From Spirosoma panaciterrae DSM 21099 (GTDB lineage: Bacteria > Bacteroidota > Bacteroidia > Cytophagales > Spirosomataceae): a DNA stretch of 64,000 nucleotides. This document shows, piece after piece, positions 8,115 through 16,578 of the stretch (positions within the stretch are counted from its first letter, which is position 1; the number at the start of each line of letters is the position of its first letter). A model generated the notes under the pieces. That model did not search any database. It saw only the letters and a list, made by a program, of their open reading frames with translations, and had not been told where the DNA came from. The position numbers and the translations under genes are program-made. The stretch covers positions 125,919 through 189,918 of the forward strand of contig NZ_KB893181.1 of the NCBI RefSeq assembly GCF_000374025.1. Direction: 5' to 3'.

Positions 8115-9778
8115 TATAAATTTTTATCAATCACTTTCCGGGCTTCTTCAAAATCGCCCGGCAACGGGGCATTACGTTTCACAATTTTGCCTGTACGGTT
8201 GATAATCGCTGCCGATTGGTCACTGTCGGGGCGTAAGCGTTCGATGGCGTCAAAAAGCTGAGAGTCGGTCAACAACAAATGGTCGCCATTGAGGTTGTAG
8301 CGGGTCGCCAGCTCAGGCCATAGCGATTTGTCGGTACCACTCATGGGCAGGTACACTAGTGCAAAATCGCGGGCGCTATAGGCGTTGCGTAATCGTTGCG
8401 CATCTAATGCCGCCTGACGGCCCGCTTCGTCGGTAGGGGAAACGACCAACAGATAAATAACCTTTCCCCGATTGGCATTGATTACCTTGTCGAATAAAGA
8501 GGAACCATTCCCAAAATCGTCGCGGCTGACAAAAATGCCGGGTGAAATTTCCAGGGCATTGTTGGCTCTTCCGCCGTTTCGCAATGTCTGCATGGCCGTT
8601 CGAATGCGGGTGCTATCTTTCACTTCGAGCCGATACAGTTCATCCAACGATTGAATCAGGGCCGGGTCTTTGATTTGTGGGTGAGCATAGTCGTAAAGCA
8701 ACCGGGCAAAATCCAGCGTTACCGTTGGTAGAGTGGCTGCCAGCCAGTAGGCCGACAGGTAATCGACTGTTGTGCTGTCGAATTGTCGGATAGCCCGCTG
8801 AATCAACGTTTCGTAATTCACCAGCCGCTGGAGGGTATCGGGGTTGCGTTTGACCAGTCCGTCGAAAAACCGTAGGTCGGCTTGTCGGGCCGAATTCGAT
8901 TGGGCGTAATCGTCGAGCCGTAGTCGTTCGCCAGCGGTTATATTTTTGCCGTAACGTTCCAGAAGCAGCGCCAAAGCCCGTACCGTTAATCCATTGGTAC
9001 GACCTGTTTCGGCGGTTAGTCGTTGAGAGGTGTACGTGGCAAAGCGATTCATAGCCGATGCTCGTGCCGCCGTCAGGAGCTGGTCGTTGGGAGGGCGTAG
9101 CGAATCATTTAGCGCCTTGTTGATATTCTCATTTTCGTAGGTTGCCTTATCATATACAAACGCAGCCGCATTGTAGCGGTTGGCGTAGGCGACCCATCGT
9201 TTCAATAAAGGGAAAGGACGCTCTCGGGCCGAGAAGGCCACAAACGGAGCCTGATAGGCATTGGCAATGATCCGATAGGCCGCTTCATCGCTTTGGTTGG
9301 CTACCTGGGTCGATAGTTTCCGGCCATCTGGCTTAAGTGGATAGGTAGCTTCGAAGGCTTTGTATCGGGCAAACTGGTTATTTACCTGCGCATTGACACC
9401 ACCGAATTTGAACGGGACGGCCACCGAAAAGAGCGAATCGGCATCCAGTTCGAGGCTGAGGGTACCTGCCGACGCCAGGAAAGCGGTCGAAATGCGTCCA
9501 TAGTTAAAATACATTTCCTCCTGCGGATAAATCAGTGGCAACGACACCCGAAACGTGCCGTCCAGGTTGAGAGGTGCCGGACGAACCAGCTCACGACCGG
9601 CTTGCAGGATGTTGTTGCGACTAATAAAAACCGTTGGCGATTCGCGGTAAAGCTGCGCCGAAAGGTGCCGGATTCGCCCCGTTACAATGATCGAATCGGT
9701 TTGGGCAACGCAGAGATTAGGCAGAAGGCAGTGAACAATCAGGACAAAGCCTAAAAAATAGACGTAAGGGTTTTTCAT
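8114..9778 (-). CDS. Secreted TlpA-like thioredoxin-fold protein lacking the CXXC motif
   Basis: A 554-residue periplasmic protein with a signal peptide ending near NLCVAQ. The first 120 residues are beta-rich, the middle (about 150-400) is helical, and the last 130 residues have the order of a TlpA/ResA thioredoxin domain: a GKVIYLLVVSP strand, a helix, FALVYLPM, LWPELATRYNL, and a final AAIINRTGKIVKRNAPLP. Where TlpA proteins carry WCGPC this one has SPTDEAGRQ, so no redox cysteine pair is present. The same three-part layout occurs in Bacteroidota thiol-disulfide-like lipoproteins. It is therefore probably a non-redox binding or scaffold protein. Neighbours do not indicate a partner. Confidence 0.7.
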   Translation of the reverse strand: MKNPYVYFLGFVLIVHCLLPNLCVAQTDSIIVTGRIRHLSAQLYRESPTVFISRNNILQAGRELVRPAPLNLDGTFRVSLPLIYPQEEMYFNYGRISTAFLASAGTLSLELDADSLFSVAVPFKFGGVNAQVNNQFARYKAFEATYPLKPDGRKLSTQVANQSDEAAYRIIANAYQAPFVAFSARERPFPLLKRWVAYANRYNAAAFVYDKATYENENINKALNDSLRPPNDQLLTAARASAMNRFATYTSQRLTAETGRTNGLTVRALALLLERYGKNITAGERLRLDDYAQSNSARQADLRFFDGLVKRNPDTLQRLVNYETLIQRAIRQFDSTTVDYLSAYWLAATLPTVTLDFARLLYDYAHPQIKDPALIQSLDELYRLEVKDSTRIRTAMQTLRNGGRANNALEISPGIFVSRDDFGNGSSLFDKVINANRGKVIYLLVVSPTDEAGRQAALDAQRLRNAYSARDFALVYLPMSGTDKSLWPELATRYNLNGDHLLLTDSQLFDAIERLRPDSDQSAAIINRTGKIVKRNAPLPGDFEEARKVIDKNL

Positions 9779-9855
9779 TGCTTTGAATGAACAGGTAAAG
9801 CAATAACCAACGAAATGGCTAAACAGTCAATATAGAATCAAAAAAGCGTTGGTAT

Positions 9856-10347
9856 TTACTTGGTTTTGATGCCGTGGTACAGTTCCTGCTCTACGTAATC
9901 CGTACGCAACGGATAACCTTCCCAGTCGGTTGGCAGCAGGATACGACGAAGGTCAGGATGGTTTTCGAACTGGATGCCCACAAGGTCGAAGGTTTCGCGT
10001 TCGTGCCAGTCGGCGGTTCGCCAGATGTGGGATAAGCTGGGTACCGACGGAAGTTTCGACGAGTGAGTCGAGCGGGGCACAATCACTTTCAGCATTAGAT
10101 TGTGTTCGTACGGAATGGAAGTCAGGTTATACACAACTTCCATCGTATCGGCATCAACGCCATTATCGATTCCTGTTATACAAGACAGCAGGTCGAAAAA
10201 TAGCCGGTCGTCGTCGCGGAGGAACTGGCAAATCTCGACCAGTCGATTGGCCGGAACAGTGAGGTAGGGTTGTAGATTTTGAGTATTTACCGGAAAATCA
10301 GTACCAAATTGACTAGTAAGAAGGTCGGTGATTTCGAGGAAAGTCAT
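9856..10347 (-). CDS. nuoC: NADH-quinone oxidoreductase subunit C
   Basis: A 163-residue complex I 30-kDa subunit, part of the peripheral arm near the quinone site. The family signature is clear: WHERETFDLVGIQFENHPDL followed by RRILLPTDWEGYPLRTDY. Length fits a standalone NuoC rather than a NuoCD fusion. No other nuo gene lies on either side: a thioredoxin-like gene is downstream and an M1 peptidase upstream. It is thus separate from any nuo operon, unless this is an extra copy. The ATG at 10347 fits the family N-terminus. Confidence 0.93.
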   Translation of the reverse strand: MTFLEITDLLTSQFGTDFPVNTQNLQPYLTVPANRLVEICQFLRDDDRLFFDLLSCITGIDNGVDADTMEVVYNLTSIPYEHNLMLKVIVPRSTHSSKLPSVPSLSHIWRTADWHERETFDLVGIQFENHPDLRRILLPTDWEGYPLRTDYVEQELYHGIKTK

Positions 10348-10427
10348 GGATCAATACGGATTCGAAAAGCTGAATACGCATAGACGTATTCGTTTTGCTT
10401 ACCGAAAGGTACAAAAAATAGGGAAGC

Positions 10428-12380
10428 TTATGCCAGCCAGGCCAGCCACTGCATCCAGTTTTCGACCCAGAACAGAAATTTGGCAGCAAACTTAGCCGCC
10501 GGGGCTACCGATGGCCTTACCGTCAGGCTGTTGTTGTTCAGGTTGGTATCCATGTATATTTTCTGCCTTGGATCAACTTTGGCCCAGACGACATCGGAAC
10601 CCTCCGCTACCGTAAACTGACGTTGCCGGGCTTGTCCGTCCCAGAAGAGCATTAACTCTTTGCCATTCTCGAAATGAACCAGAACATCGACGGGCATTTT
10701 GCCATCGTTGTTCCGCTGAACGGTGATAACTGATTGACTTCCTCTGTTTTTGATACTGAGTAGCTGGTAATCAATCACATTGTCGCCATACAGGGCCTGA
10801 TTGAAAAACCAGTTCATATCGGCCCCATATTTCTGGCCCAGCCGCTTCGGAACAATTTCGTTGACGATATCGATAAAATTCTGCCCGTCAGGGTGTTTGA
10901 ATTTCCATCGACTGAAATACGTCTGCATGATTTCGTCCATCACCGCCCGGCCAACCAGACCTTCCAGCGTACGCATCCAGGTAGCCGTTTTTGAATAGGT
11001 CAGCACGCTGTATTGGCCCTGAGGCAGTTGCCAGGTATTGCCAAACGAAGAACCAAGCGCCGGGTTGTCCTGATGCACATAATTGCCCCGCGATTCTTCC
11101 AGGTCGCCAGCCCGAAAGCCAAATAAATCGATTTGCGAAGCGCGTGGACCATAGGTTTCGTCCATAATTCGGCCTTCATAGTACTGATTAAATCCTTCAT
11201 CGAGCCAGGCCTCTTCAAATTCATTGGTCGCCAGTAGCTGCATAAAGTACTGATGTCCAAATTCATGCACGGTTACCCCTTCTGGAATGTGGGCTGAGTT
11301 GGGTACAAACCAGGCAGTCCCGGCCGTAATCAGGGTCGGATATTCCATCCCGGCCGAACCACTGGCATGGAGTGGAGGGTCGACGATCGTCAGGTTAGGG
11401 AAAGGATATTTTCCAAGATGTTTATCGAAATACGTTAGCGCAGCTTTGGCGGCATCCAGATGACGTTTGGCCTGATGAAGGTGTTCGGGCTGCATAACCA
11501 GCTCGATGCTCACTTCACCACCCGATGGCCGTTTCCAGGCATCGTTCACGACCTGAAAATGGGGCGAAGCTGTCCAGGCAAAGTCAACTACGTCTTCGGC
11601 ATGATACAGGATAGTTTTGGTCCCATTTCGATGCATCTTTTCGGACTGAAACAGCCCCGTTGCACTAACCCAGTACGCTTTGGGGGTGGTGATGTTTACA
11701 TCGTAAACACCATAGTCGGCATAAAACTCGGAATGGGCGTGAAACTGGTGACAATTCCACTGACCAACGTTGGCATAGCGGGTACCAGCTGGTTCGTAGA
11801 CGCCAATTTTAGGAAACCACTGACCGACCAGAAAAAAATCACGGCTGAAGCCCGTACGAGCAAAGATTTTTGGCAGTTTAGCCTGAAAGGCAATGTCTAA
11901 AATGATCGTTTCTCCCGGTCCGACAGGCTTGCTGAGTGGCACCCGAATCACCGTATGATCGTCGCGGTTCCGATCGTCGGGCTGAATAAATTCGTAAGCC
12001 AGGGCTTCGGTCGCATTTGACTGCGGGTCTCGGGCTTTCATCGATACCACATCGATCCAGCCATACGGGTTTTCTTTGGCATTTCGGTCGATCTGATCGC
12101 CACGCAACTGCCCTCCCGACTCACGCATAAACGACGATTGTTCATTCCGAAAGGCATTCAGGTAGAGGTGAAACTGTAATTCCCGGATTACATCGTCCGA
12201 AGGGTTTCGCCAGGTGAGCGTTTCGCGGCCAGTCAGCTTTTTTGTACCTGGATTGAGATTTACATCAATCTGGTAATTGGCCAGACGGGGGCTTAACGGC
12301 GTTGGAAAAATAGGCTTTGCCGATTGAGCGAAACCGATATATGTAATGCCAAAAAGCAGAAAGAACAGCCGTAGTTTCAT
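10428..12380 (-). CDS. Secreted M1-family zinc metallopeptidase
   Basis: A 650-residue gluzincin. A signal peptide (MKLRLFFLLFGITYIGFAQS) precedes an N-terminal beta-sandwich domain (about 30-230). The catalytic domain has GSAGMEYP, equivalent to the GAMEN exopeptidase loop, then HEFGH near residue 371 and the third zinc ligand in EAWLDEGFNQYYEGR. The remaining part is helical with a short C-terminal beta region. It is probably a periplasmic or outer-membrane-associated aminopeptidase. The product ends WVENWMQWLAWLA, a Trp-rich hydrophobic tail that could contact membrane. Upstream lies a short gap and the divergent dinB-like gene. Confidence 0.93.
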   Translation of the reverse strand: MKLRLFFLLFGITYIGFAQSAKPIFPTPLSPRLANYQIDVNLNPGTKKLTGRETLTWRNPSDDVIRELQFHLYLNAFRNEQSSFMRESGGQLRGDQIDRNAKENPYGWIDVVSMKARDPQSNATEALAYEFIQPDDRNRDDHTVIRVPLSKPVGPGETIILDIAFQAKLPKIFARTGFSRDFFLVGQWFPKIGVYEPAGTRYANVGQWNCHQFHAHSEFYADYGVYDVNITTPKAYWVSATGLFQSEKMHRNGTKTILYHAEDVVDFAWTASPHFQVVNDAWKRPSGGEVSIELVMQPEHLHQAKRHLDAAKAALTYFDKHLGKYPFPNLTIVDPPLHASGSAGMEYPTLITAGTAWFVPNSAHIPEGVTVHEFGHQYFMQLLATNEFEEAWLDEGFNQYYEGRIMDETYGPRASQIDLFGFRAGDLEESRGNYVHQDNPALGSSFGNTWQLPQGQYSVLTYSKTATWMRTLEGLVGRAVMDEIMQTYFSRWKFKHPDGQNFIDIVNEIVPKRLGQKYGADMNWFFNQALYGDNVIDYQLLSIKNRGSQSVITVQRNNDGKMPVDVLVHFENGKELMLFWDGQARQRQFTVAEGSDVVWAKVDPRQKIYMDTNLNNNSLTVRPSVAPAAKFAAKFLFWVENWMQWLAWLA

Positions 12381-12522
12381 GGGAATGGCAGAAAAAAAGC
12401 GAGTGATTTAGGGCAGCAAATGCCTTCTGCAAAGTAAGTGAAAATGAGCAAAACACTACTGACATAGGGCTGTCACCGGGGCTGACGATCTTTGTATTGT
12501 TAATAAACCAACGACAAATCGT

Positions 12523-13014
12523 ATGAAACTGATCCCCATTTTTCTGAAGGAACTGGAACAGGAAGCCCAAACCACGCGCAAGATGTTACAACGTATCCCT
12601 GACGACAAATACGACTGGAGACCCCATGAAAAGAGCATGACCGTTCGGCAACTGGCTACGCATATTGCCAATTTGCCAACCTGGGTAACCATGGCCTTAA
12701 CGACCGATGGACTGGATTTTGCGCAAAATCCCTATCAGGAAGATGAAATTAATAATACGGCCGAACTAATGACGTATGCCGAAACGTGTTTGGCAGATGG
12801 TAAATCGCAGCTGGTGCCTGAAAACGAAGCCATTCTGATGGAGCCCTGGACCTTGCGGAATGGTGAACAAATCTACTTCGTAGAGCCGAAGCATGAGGTT
12901 GTGCGTACTACGCTCTGCCAGATTGTGCATCACCGGGCGCAGTTGGGTGTTTTCCTGCGGTTGCTCAACATCCCAATTCCGGGTAGCTACGGGCCAAGTG
13001 CCGACGAGCAGTAA
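12523..13014 (+). CDS. DinB-family four-helix metal-binding protein
   Basis: A 163-residue DinB/YfiT-like protein. The fold is a four-helix bundle with a metal site built from histidines: His47 in RQLATHIAN and the HHRAQLG pair near residues 139-140. Family members include thiol-S-transferases and many proteins of unknown role. The gene stands alone, divergent from the M1 peptidase. A near-consensus -7 element (GATCTTTG, 12487-12494) lies 28 nt before the ATG. Its stop codon touches a perfect 36-base inverted repeat. Confidence 0.88.
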   Translation: MKLIPIFLKELEQEAQTTRKMLQRIPDDKYDWRPHEKSMTVRQLATHIANLPTWVTMALTTDGLDFAQNPYQEDEINNTAELMTYAETCLADGKSQLVPENEAILMEPWTLRNGEQIYFVEPKHEVVRTTLCQIVHHRAQLGVFLRLLNIPIPGSYGPSADEQ

Positions 13015-13097
13015 AATAAGACACGGATTTTCAGGATGATTATGATGTACACGGATCTTAATACATCATAATCATCCTGAAAATCCGTGTCTTATTT
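13014..13097. repeat. Perfect 36-base inverted repeat (REP/MITE-like palindrome)
   Basis: Bases 13014-13049 and 13062-13097 are exact reverse complements, 36 of 36, with a 12-base loop between them. The first arm begins AAATAAGACACGG and the second ends CCGTGTCTTATTT. It starts at the last base of the dinB-like stop codon. The arms are far longer than a terminator needs, so a dispersed palindromic repeat used as a terminator is likely. Confidence 0.9.
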
Positions 13098-13177
13098 ATT
13101 GCAGGGGAGTTGATTTTACCAGTAAAATCGGCCATATTGATAGCTGATTGTCTGTTTTTTATCTCCTCTGCAACCTG

Positions 13178-14767
13178 ATGACATACCGTTTTCTTTCCTG
13201 CCTGCTTCTCCTGTTTTCATCCTGTTTGGTTCAGGCGCAACCCTACGACCTGGTCATTAAAAACGGTCGGATTATTGATGGAACGGGTAACCCCTGGACC
13301 TATGCCGATGTGGCTGTTCAGAATGGGCGCATTGTTCGGATTGGCTCCGTTGGGTCTTCAGAAGCCAAACGAGCGATTGATGCCACGGGCCTTGTCGTTT
13401 CTCCCGGTTTTATCGACGTTCATGCCCACGTAGAAGGAAGTCTGGAAGCGCAGCCTGGGGCTCCTAATTTTATCCATGATGGCGTTACTACGGTTATTAC
13501 GGGTAATTGTGGTGGATCGGCTTCAAATCTGCAAACCTATTTCGATAGCCTTCGAATGCAGGGCGCATCCATTAACGTAGGTTCGTTGATTGGCCATAAT
13601 TCGGTGCGGATGAAAGTCATGAAAATGGCCTTTCGCGAACCGACCGCTAAAGAACAGGCCGCTATGGAGGCTCTGGTTGAACAGGCTATGAAAGACGGAG
13701 CGGTAGGCATTTCGACGGGGCTGATTTATACACCCGGCACCTATGCCCGCACGCCCGAAGTGGTTAACCTGGCCAAAGTTGCCTCGAAGTATGGCGGGGT
13801 TTATGCCTCGCACATTCGAAACGAAGGGCAGAACGTGAAAAAGGCTGTTGAAGAGGCTATTCAGATTAGCCGCGAAGCGCATATCCCGGTCGAAATTTCG
13901 CATTTCAAGGTAGCCAGCAAACCATTATGGGGCAAAAGTACCGAAACGGTCGAACTGGTAGCGGCTGCCCGTCGCGAAGGACTCGACGTAACCGTTGATC
14001 AGTACCCTTATACCGCATCCAGTACGTCGTTGGAGAGTATTCTGCCGACCTGGTCGCTGGCCGACGGCGATTCGGCGGTGCTGGTTCGGTTTCATGATCC
14101 GGCTACCAGGGCCAAAATCCGGACTGAAATGCTGGAAACCTTAAGCAAGAACCTGCGCAAAAATTTCGAATACGCCGTTGTCGCCAGCTATAAGCCCGAC
14201 ACCACATTCAATGGTATGAGCATTAGTGCGATCAACCAGAAGCTGGGTCGGAAAAACAATCCTGAAACAGAGGCCGATCTGATCCTGGAATTAATGGAAA
14301 AAGCCGGCCTGAAGCGTATTCAGATGATTTACCATACCATGTCGGAAACGGATGTAGAGAACATACTGCGGTATCCTAACACCATGGTCGCTTCGGATGC
14401 CGGGGTAGCCAAATTCGGTTCGGGGATGCCACACCCACGAGCATATGGAACCAACGCCCGCGTGCTGGGTCGTTATGTACGCGAGCGGCACATTATTCCG
14501 CTGGAAGAAGCTATCCGCCGGATGACTTCCTTACCCGCTCAGCGTTTTCATTTGGCTGACCGTGGGCTGCTTCGGTCGGGCTACGCTGCCGACATTGTGA
14601 TCTTCGATGAAAAAACGGTATCCGATCAGGCAACGTATGAAAAACCGCATGCTTATACTACGGGCATTTCGTATGTACTGGTGAATGGGACTCCTGTGGT
14701 CGAACATGGAAAACACACTGGCCAGCGTCCAGGGCAGCTATTACTGGGACCCGGCTACGGGAAGTAG
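13178..14767 (+). CDS. Secreted D-aminoacylase-like amidohydrolase
   Basis: A 529-residue amidohydrolase of the N-acyl-D-amino-acid deacylase family, which hydrolyses N-acyl-D-amino acids or related dipeptides. After a signal peptide (about 20 residues, ending SCLVQAQ) come YDLVIKNGRIIDGTG (typical opening), DVHAHVEG with the HxH metal pair, TTVITGNCGGS, YASHIRNEG, EISHFK and VASDAGVAKFGSGMPHPRA. The frame is open from a TTG at 13148, but the ATG at 13178 directly starts the signal peptide, so I use it. Export suggests scavenging of D-amino acid or peptidoglycan-derived compounds, which is inference. The next gene converges with a 15-base gap. Confidence 0.92.
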   Translation: MTYRFLSCLLLLFSSCLVQAQPYDLVIKNGRIIDGTGNPWTYADVAVQNGRIVRIGSVGSSEAKRAIDATGLVVSPGFIDVHAHVEGSLEAQPGAPNFIHDGVTTVITGNCGGSASNLQTYFDSLRMQGASINVGSLIGHNSVRMKVMKMAFREPTAKEQAAMEALVEQAMKDGAVGISTGLIYTPGTYARTPEVVNLAKVASKYGGVYASHIRNEGQNVKKAVEEAIQISREAHIPVEISHFKVASKPLWGKSTETVELVAAARREGLDVTVDQYPYTASSTSLESILPTWSLADGDSAVLVRFHDPATRAKIRTEMLETLSKNLRKNFEYAVVASYKPDTTFNGMSISAINQKLGRKNNPETEADLILELMEKAGLKRIQMIYHTMSETDVENILRYPNTMVASDAGVAKFGSGMPHPRAYGTNARVLGRYVRERHIIPLEEAIRRMTSLPAQRFHLADRGLLRSGYAADIVIFDEKTVSDQATYEKPHAYTTGISYVLVNGTPVVEHGKHTGQRPGQLLLGPGYGK

Positions 14768-14782
14768 AAGGACAAAGCCTTC

Positions 14783-15271
14783 CTATACACTTACACGCCG
14801 GTTCTGTCGTAGAACATAATCCGTTACCATCAGTACACTCATGGCAAAAATGGTCAGTGGATAGCTGATGGGAAGGGCGTCGAGCGTGCCCTCAAAGCTG
14901 GAAAGAAAACTATCGAGTCCAGATGATGTATGTTGAGTTGGCCCGGAAGGGATTAGAAGAATGCAGAAAAGAATGATGAACAGCAGCGATGCCGCAACCA
15001 TATACCAGACGCGCGTACTGATGATCGGTTCCAATGGTTTTGACGATGAAGCCATAACCTGATTCATTACCCGACGGCTGAAATTGGCCGACGGCTTCTC
15101 GACAAGGGTATGCGATTGTAAAAGCTGAATCAGGGCGGCTTCTTTGGCCGAGTCCAGTTCCGATTCGGCCTGTACCAGCTTCATGATGGCATTAGTAAAG
15201 TCGGCGCCCGGTTTGTCGGGTTCCGCTCTTTTGATCAGCTTTCTGAAACGATCGTCTTTTTCGTCCTCCAT
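14783..15271 (-). CDS. Two-helix membrane protein, candidate partner of the adjacent ECF sigma factor
   Basis: A 162-residue protein with a charged, helical N-terminal half and two transmembrane helices (about 88-107 and 138-155). The soluble part carries a short internal duplication: KPGADFTNAIMKLV and later KPSANFSRRVMNQV. It lies 19 bases after the ECF sigma gene in the same direction, so the pair is very likely one operon. That arrangement, with a cytoplasmic N-terminus and membrane anchor, is what anti-sigma factors usually show. It lacks a recognisable zinc-binding ZAS motif. Anti-sigma function is inference from context. Confidence 0.72.
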   Translation of the reverse strand: MEDEKDDRFRKLIKRAEPDKPGADFTNAIMKLVQAESELDSAKEAALIQLLQSHTLVEKPSANFSRRVMNQVMASSSKPLEPIISTRVWYMVAASLLFIILFCILLIPSGPTQHTSSGLDSFLSSFEGTLDALPISYPLTIFAMSVLMVTDYVLRQNRRVSV

Positions 15272-15290
15272 AGCGTAACGAGCTGTTCAT

Positions 15291-15842
15291 CTACAATAAA
15301 AAACGTAACTGCTCTTCCAGGATTTTTCGGGCCCGAAAGAGTTTTACCTTGATATTGGCTTCTGATAAACCGGTAATTTCTTCAATCTCCCGGATCGACT
15401 TCTCATCCAGATAATACAATGTGATCAATAGGCCCTCGGTTGCTGGTAATCGTCCGACAGCCTCTTTGATGTATTTCTGCTGGTCCGACACCTGCAAATG
15501 CTCCAGTTGCGTAGTCTGATGCTGACGCGGATACGTTTCGGCCATTTCTTCGTAGATCGAAACGGTGGCGACCCGCTTCTGCTCTAATTTAGTAATGGCA
15601 ACCCGATAAACAATGGTGTAGAGCCAGGTTGAGAACTTCGATTTACCCTCAAACCGATGCAGTTGCTGGTAGGCTTTGACGAAACCTTCCTGGGCTACAT
15701 CTTCAGCATCTTCGGCATTCCGCATAACGCGCAGGGCAATCGTATAGGCCATATGCTTATAACGGTCAACCAGGAATGCATAGGAGGCCGAGTCTCCACG
15801 TTTGACTTTATCGATATAGACCTGATCTTCCGGTTGCTTCAC
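15291..15842 (-). CDS. ECF-type RNA polymerase sigma-70 factor
   Basis: A 183-residue ECF sigma factor. Region 2 includes AEDVAQEGFVKAYQQL and FSTWLYTIVYRVAITKLEQ; region 4 includes LPATEGLLITLYYLDEKSI followed by the helix-turn-helix EIEEITGLSEANIKVKLFRARKIL. It should control genes with a specific ECF promoter, probably including its own operon with the downstream membrane protein. The gene is divergent from the DUF6249 gene across about 190 bases, which hold a promoter-like element facing this gene. Start ATG at 15842 gives a normal N-terminus. Confidence 0.94.
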   Translation of the reverse strand: MKQPEDQVYIDKVKRGDSASYAFLVDRYKHMAYTIALRVMRNAEDAEDVAQEGFVKAYQQLHRFEGKSKFSTWLYTIVYRVAITKLEQKRVATVSIYEEMAETYPRQHQTTQLEHLQVSDQQKYIKEAVGRLPATEGLLITLYYLDEKSIREIEEITGLSEANIKVKLFRARKILEEQLRFLL

Positions 15843-15996
15843 GAGCCTGCTGGTTAGTTTTGGAATCTGTCCGCGCCCTTGCCCGATAAGACCTTTGTTC
15901 TTAAAAAGAGGTTACAGATTCAGGCGATTTTATTTTTCTGCATAAATTTTCGTAAAAATCCGTAACCTGATTTTTGTTTCGGATGTCCTATGCTGC

Positions 15997-16026
15997 GAAA
16001 ATTAGTTCGTAATAACTATAAACAAA
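15997..16026 (-). promoter_or_regulatory. Putative promoter of the ECF sigma operon
   Basis: On the minus strand TTTG (plus 16023-16026) is followed after 18 nt by TAATTTTC (plus 15997-16004), seven of eight matches to TAnnTTTG. It is about 155 nt from the sigma start, so the leader would be long. A consensus match only. Confidence 0.3.
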
Positions 16027-16033
16027 TAACTGT

Positions 16034-16381
16034 ATGGGTGGTGATGACATTAAACATATCCTGATATCCCTGGGCGCATTTGCTGGTGTTTTCGGAATCA
16101 TATATGTGTTCCTGATGACGCGTTCCCGCGAACGAATGGCCATGATCGAACGGGGGGTCGATGGGTCCATATTTTCGGGCAGTAATTCAATTTCACCTAC
16201 GCTAAAATTCGGGATGTTATTCGTCGGAATTGCTATCGGCATGATTGTAGGGAATGTCCTGCACGAGTATTATGGATTCGGTAACGTTACTTCCTTCCTG
16301 TCTATGGTCTTTTTATTCGGGGGGCTTAGCTTGATCCTCAACTTCGTGATTGAGCAACGATTGACTAAGAAGAAAGAATAG
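16034..16381 (+). CDS. DUF6249-type small membrane protein
   Basis: A 115-residue integral membrane protein with three predicted helices: about 8-26, 58-77 and 88-104. Between the first two is the conserved cytoplasmic segment RERMAMIERGVDGSIF, typical of a small Bacteroidota membrane family (DUF6249). Function is unknown. Such genes frequently lie beside ECF sigma and anti-sigma pairs, and this one is divergent from such a pair, so it may belong to the same regulon. ATG at 16034 follows an AT-rich leader. Confidence 0.8.
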   Translation: MGGDDIKHILISLGAFAGVFGIIYVFLMTRSRERMAMIERGVDGSIFSGSNSISPTLKFGMLFVGIAIGMIVGNVLHEYYGFGNVTSFLSMVFLFGGLSLILNFVIEQRLTKKKE

Positions 16382-16578
16382 GCTTTTGCAGTGTATTGAT
16401 TGTTAAGTTGTTGGCATTCTTCGGGATGAAAAACAACAATACATCCAGCTAATCCTAGCCTGAGCCTTCCCGGTTACTACCGATACGGTCCTATTTCTCT
16501 TCCTGTGATTTTCCTAAAAGAGCCTGAATCTCTTACGGGAACCGCTTTGCCTTTCAAAATCGACTAGTCATTCAATCT

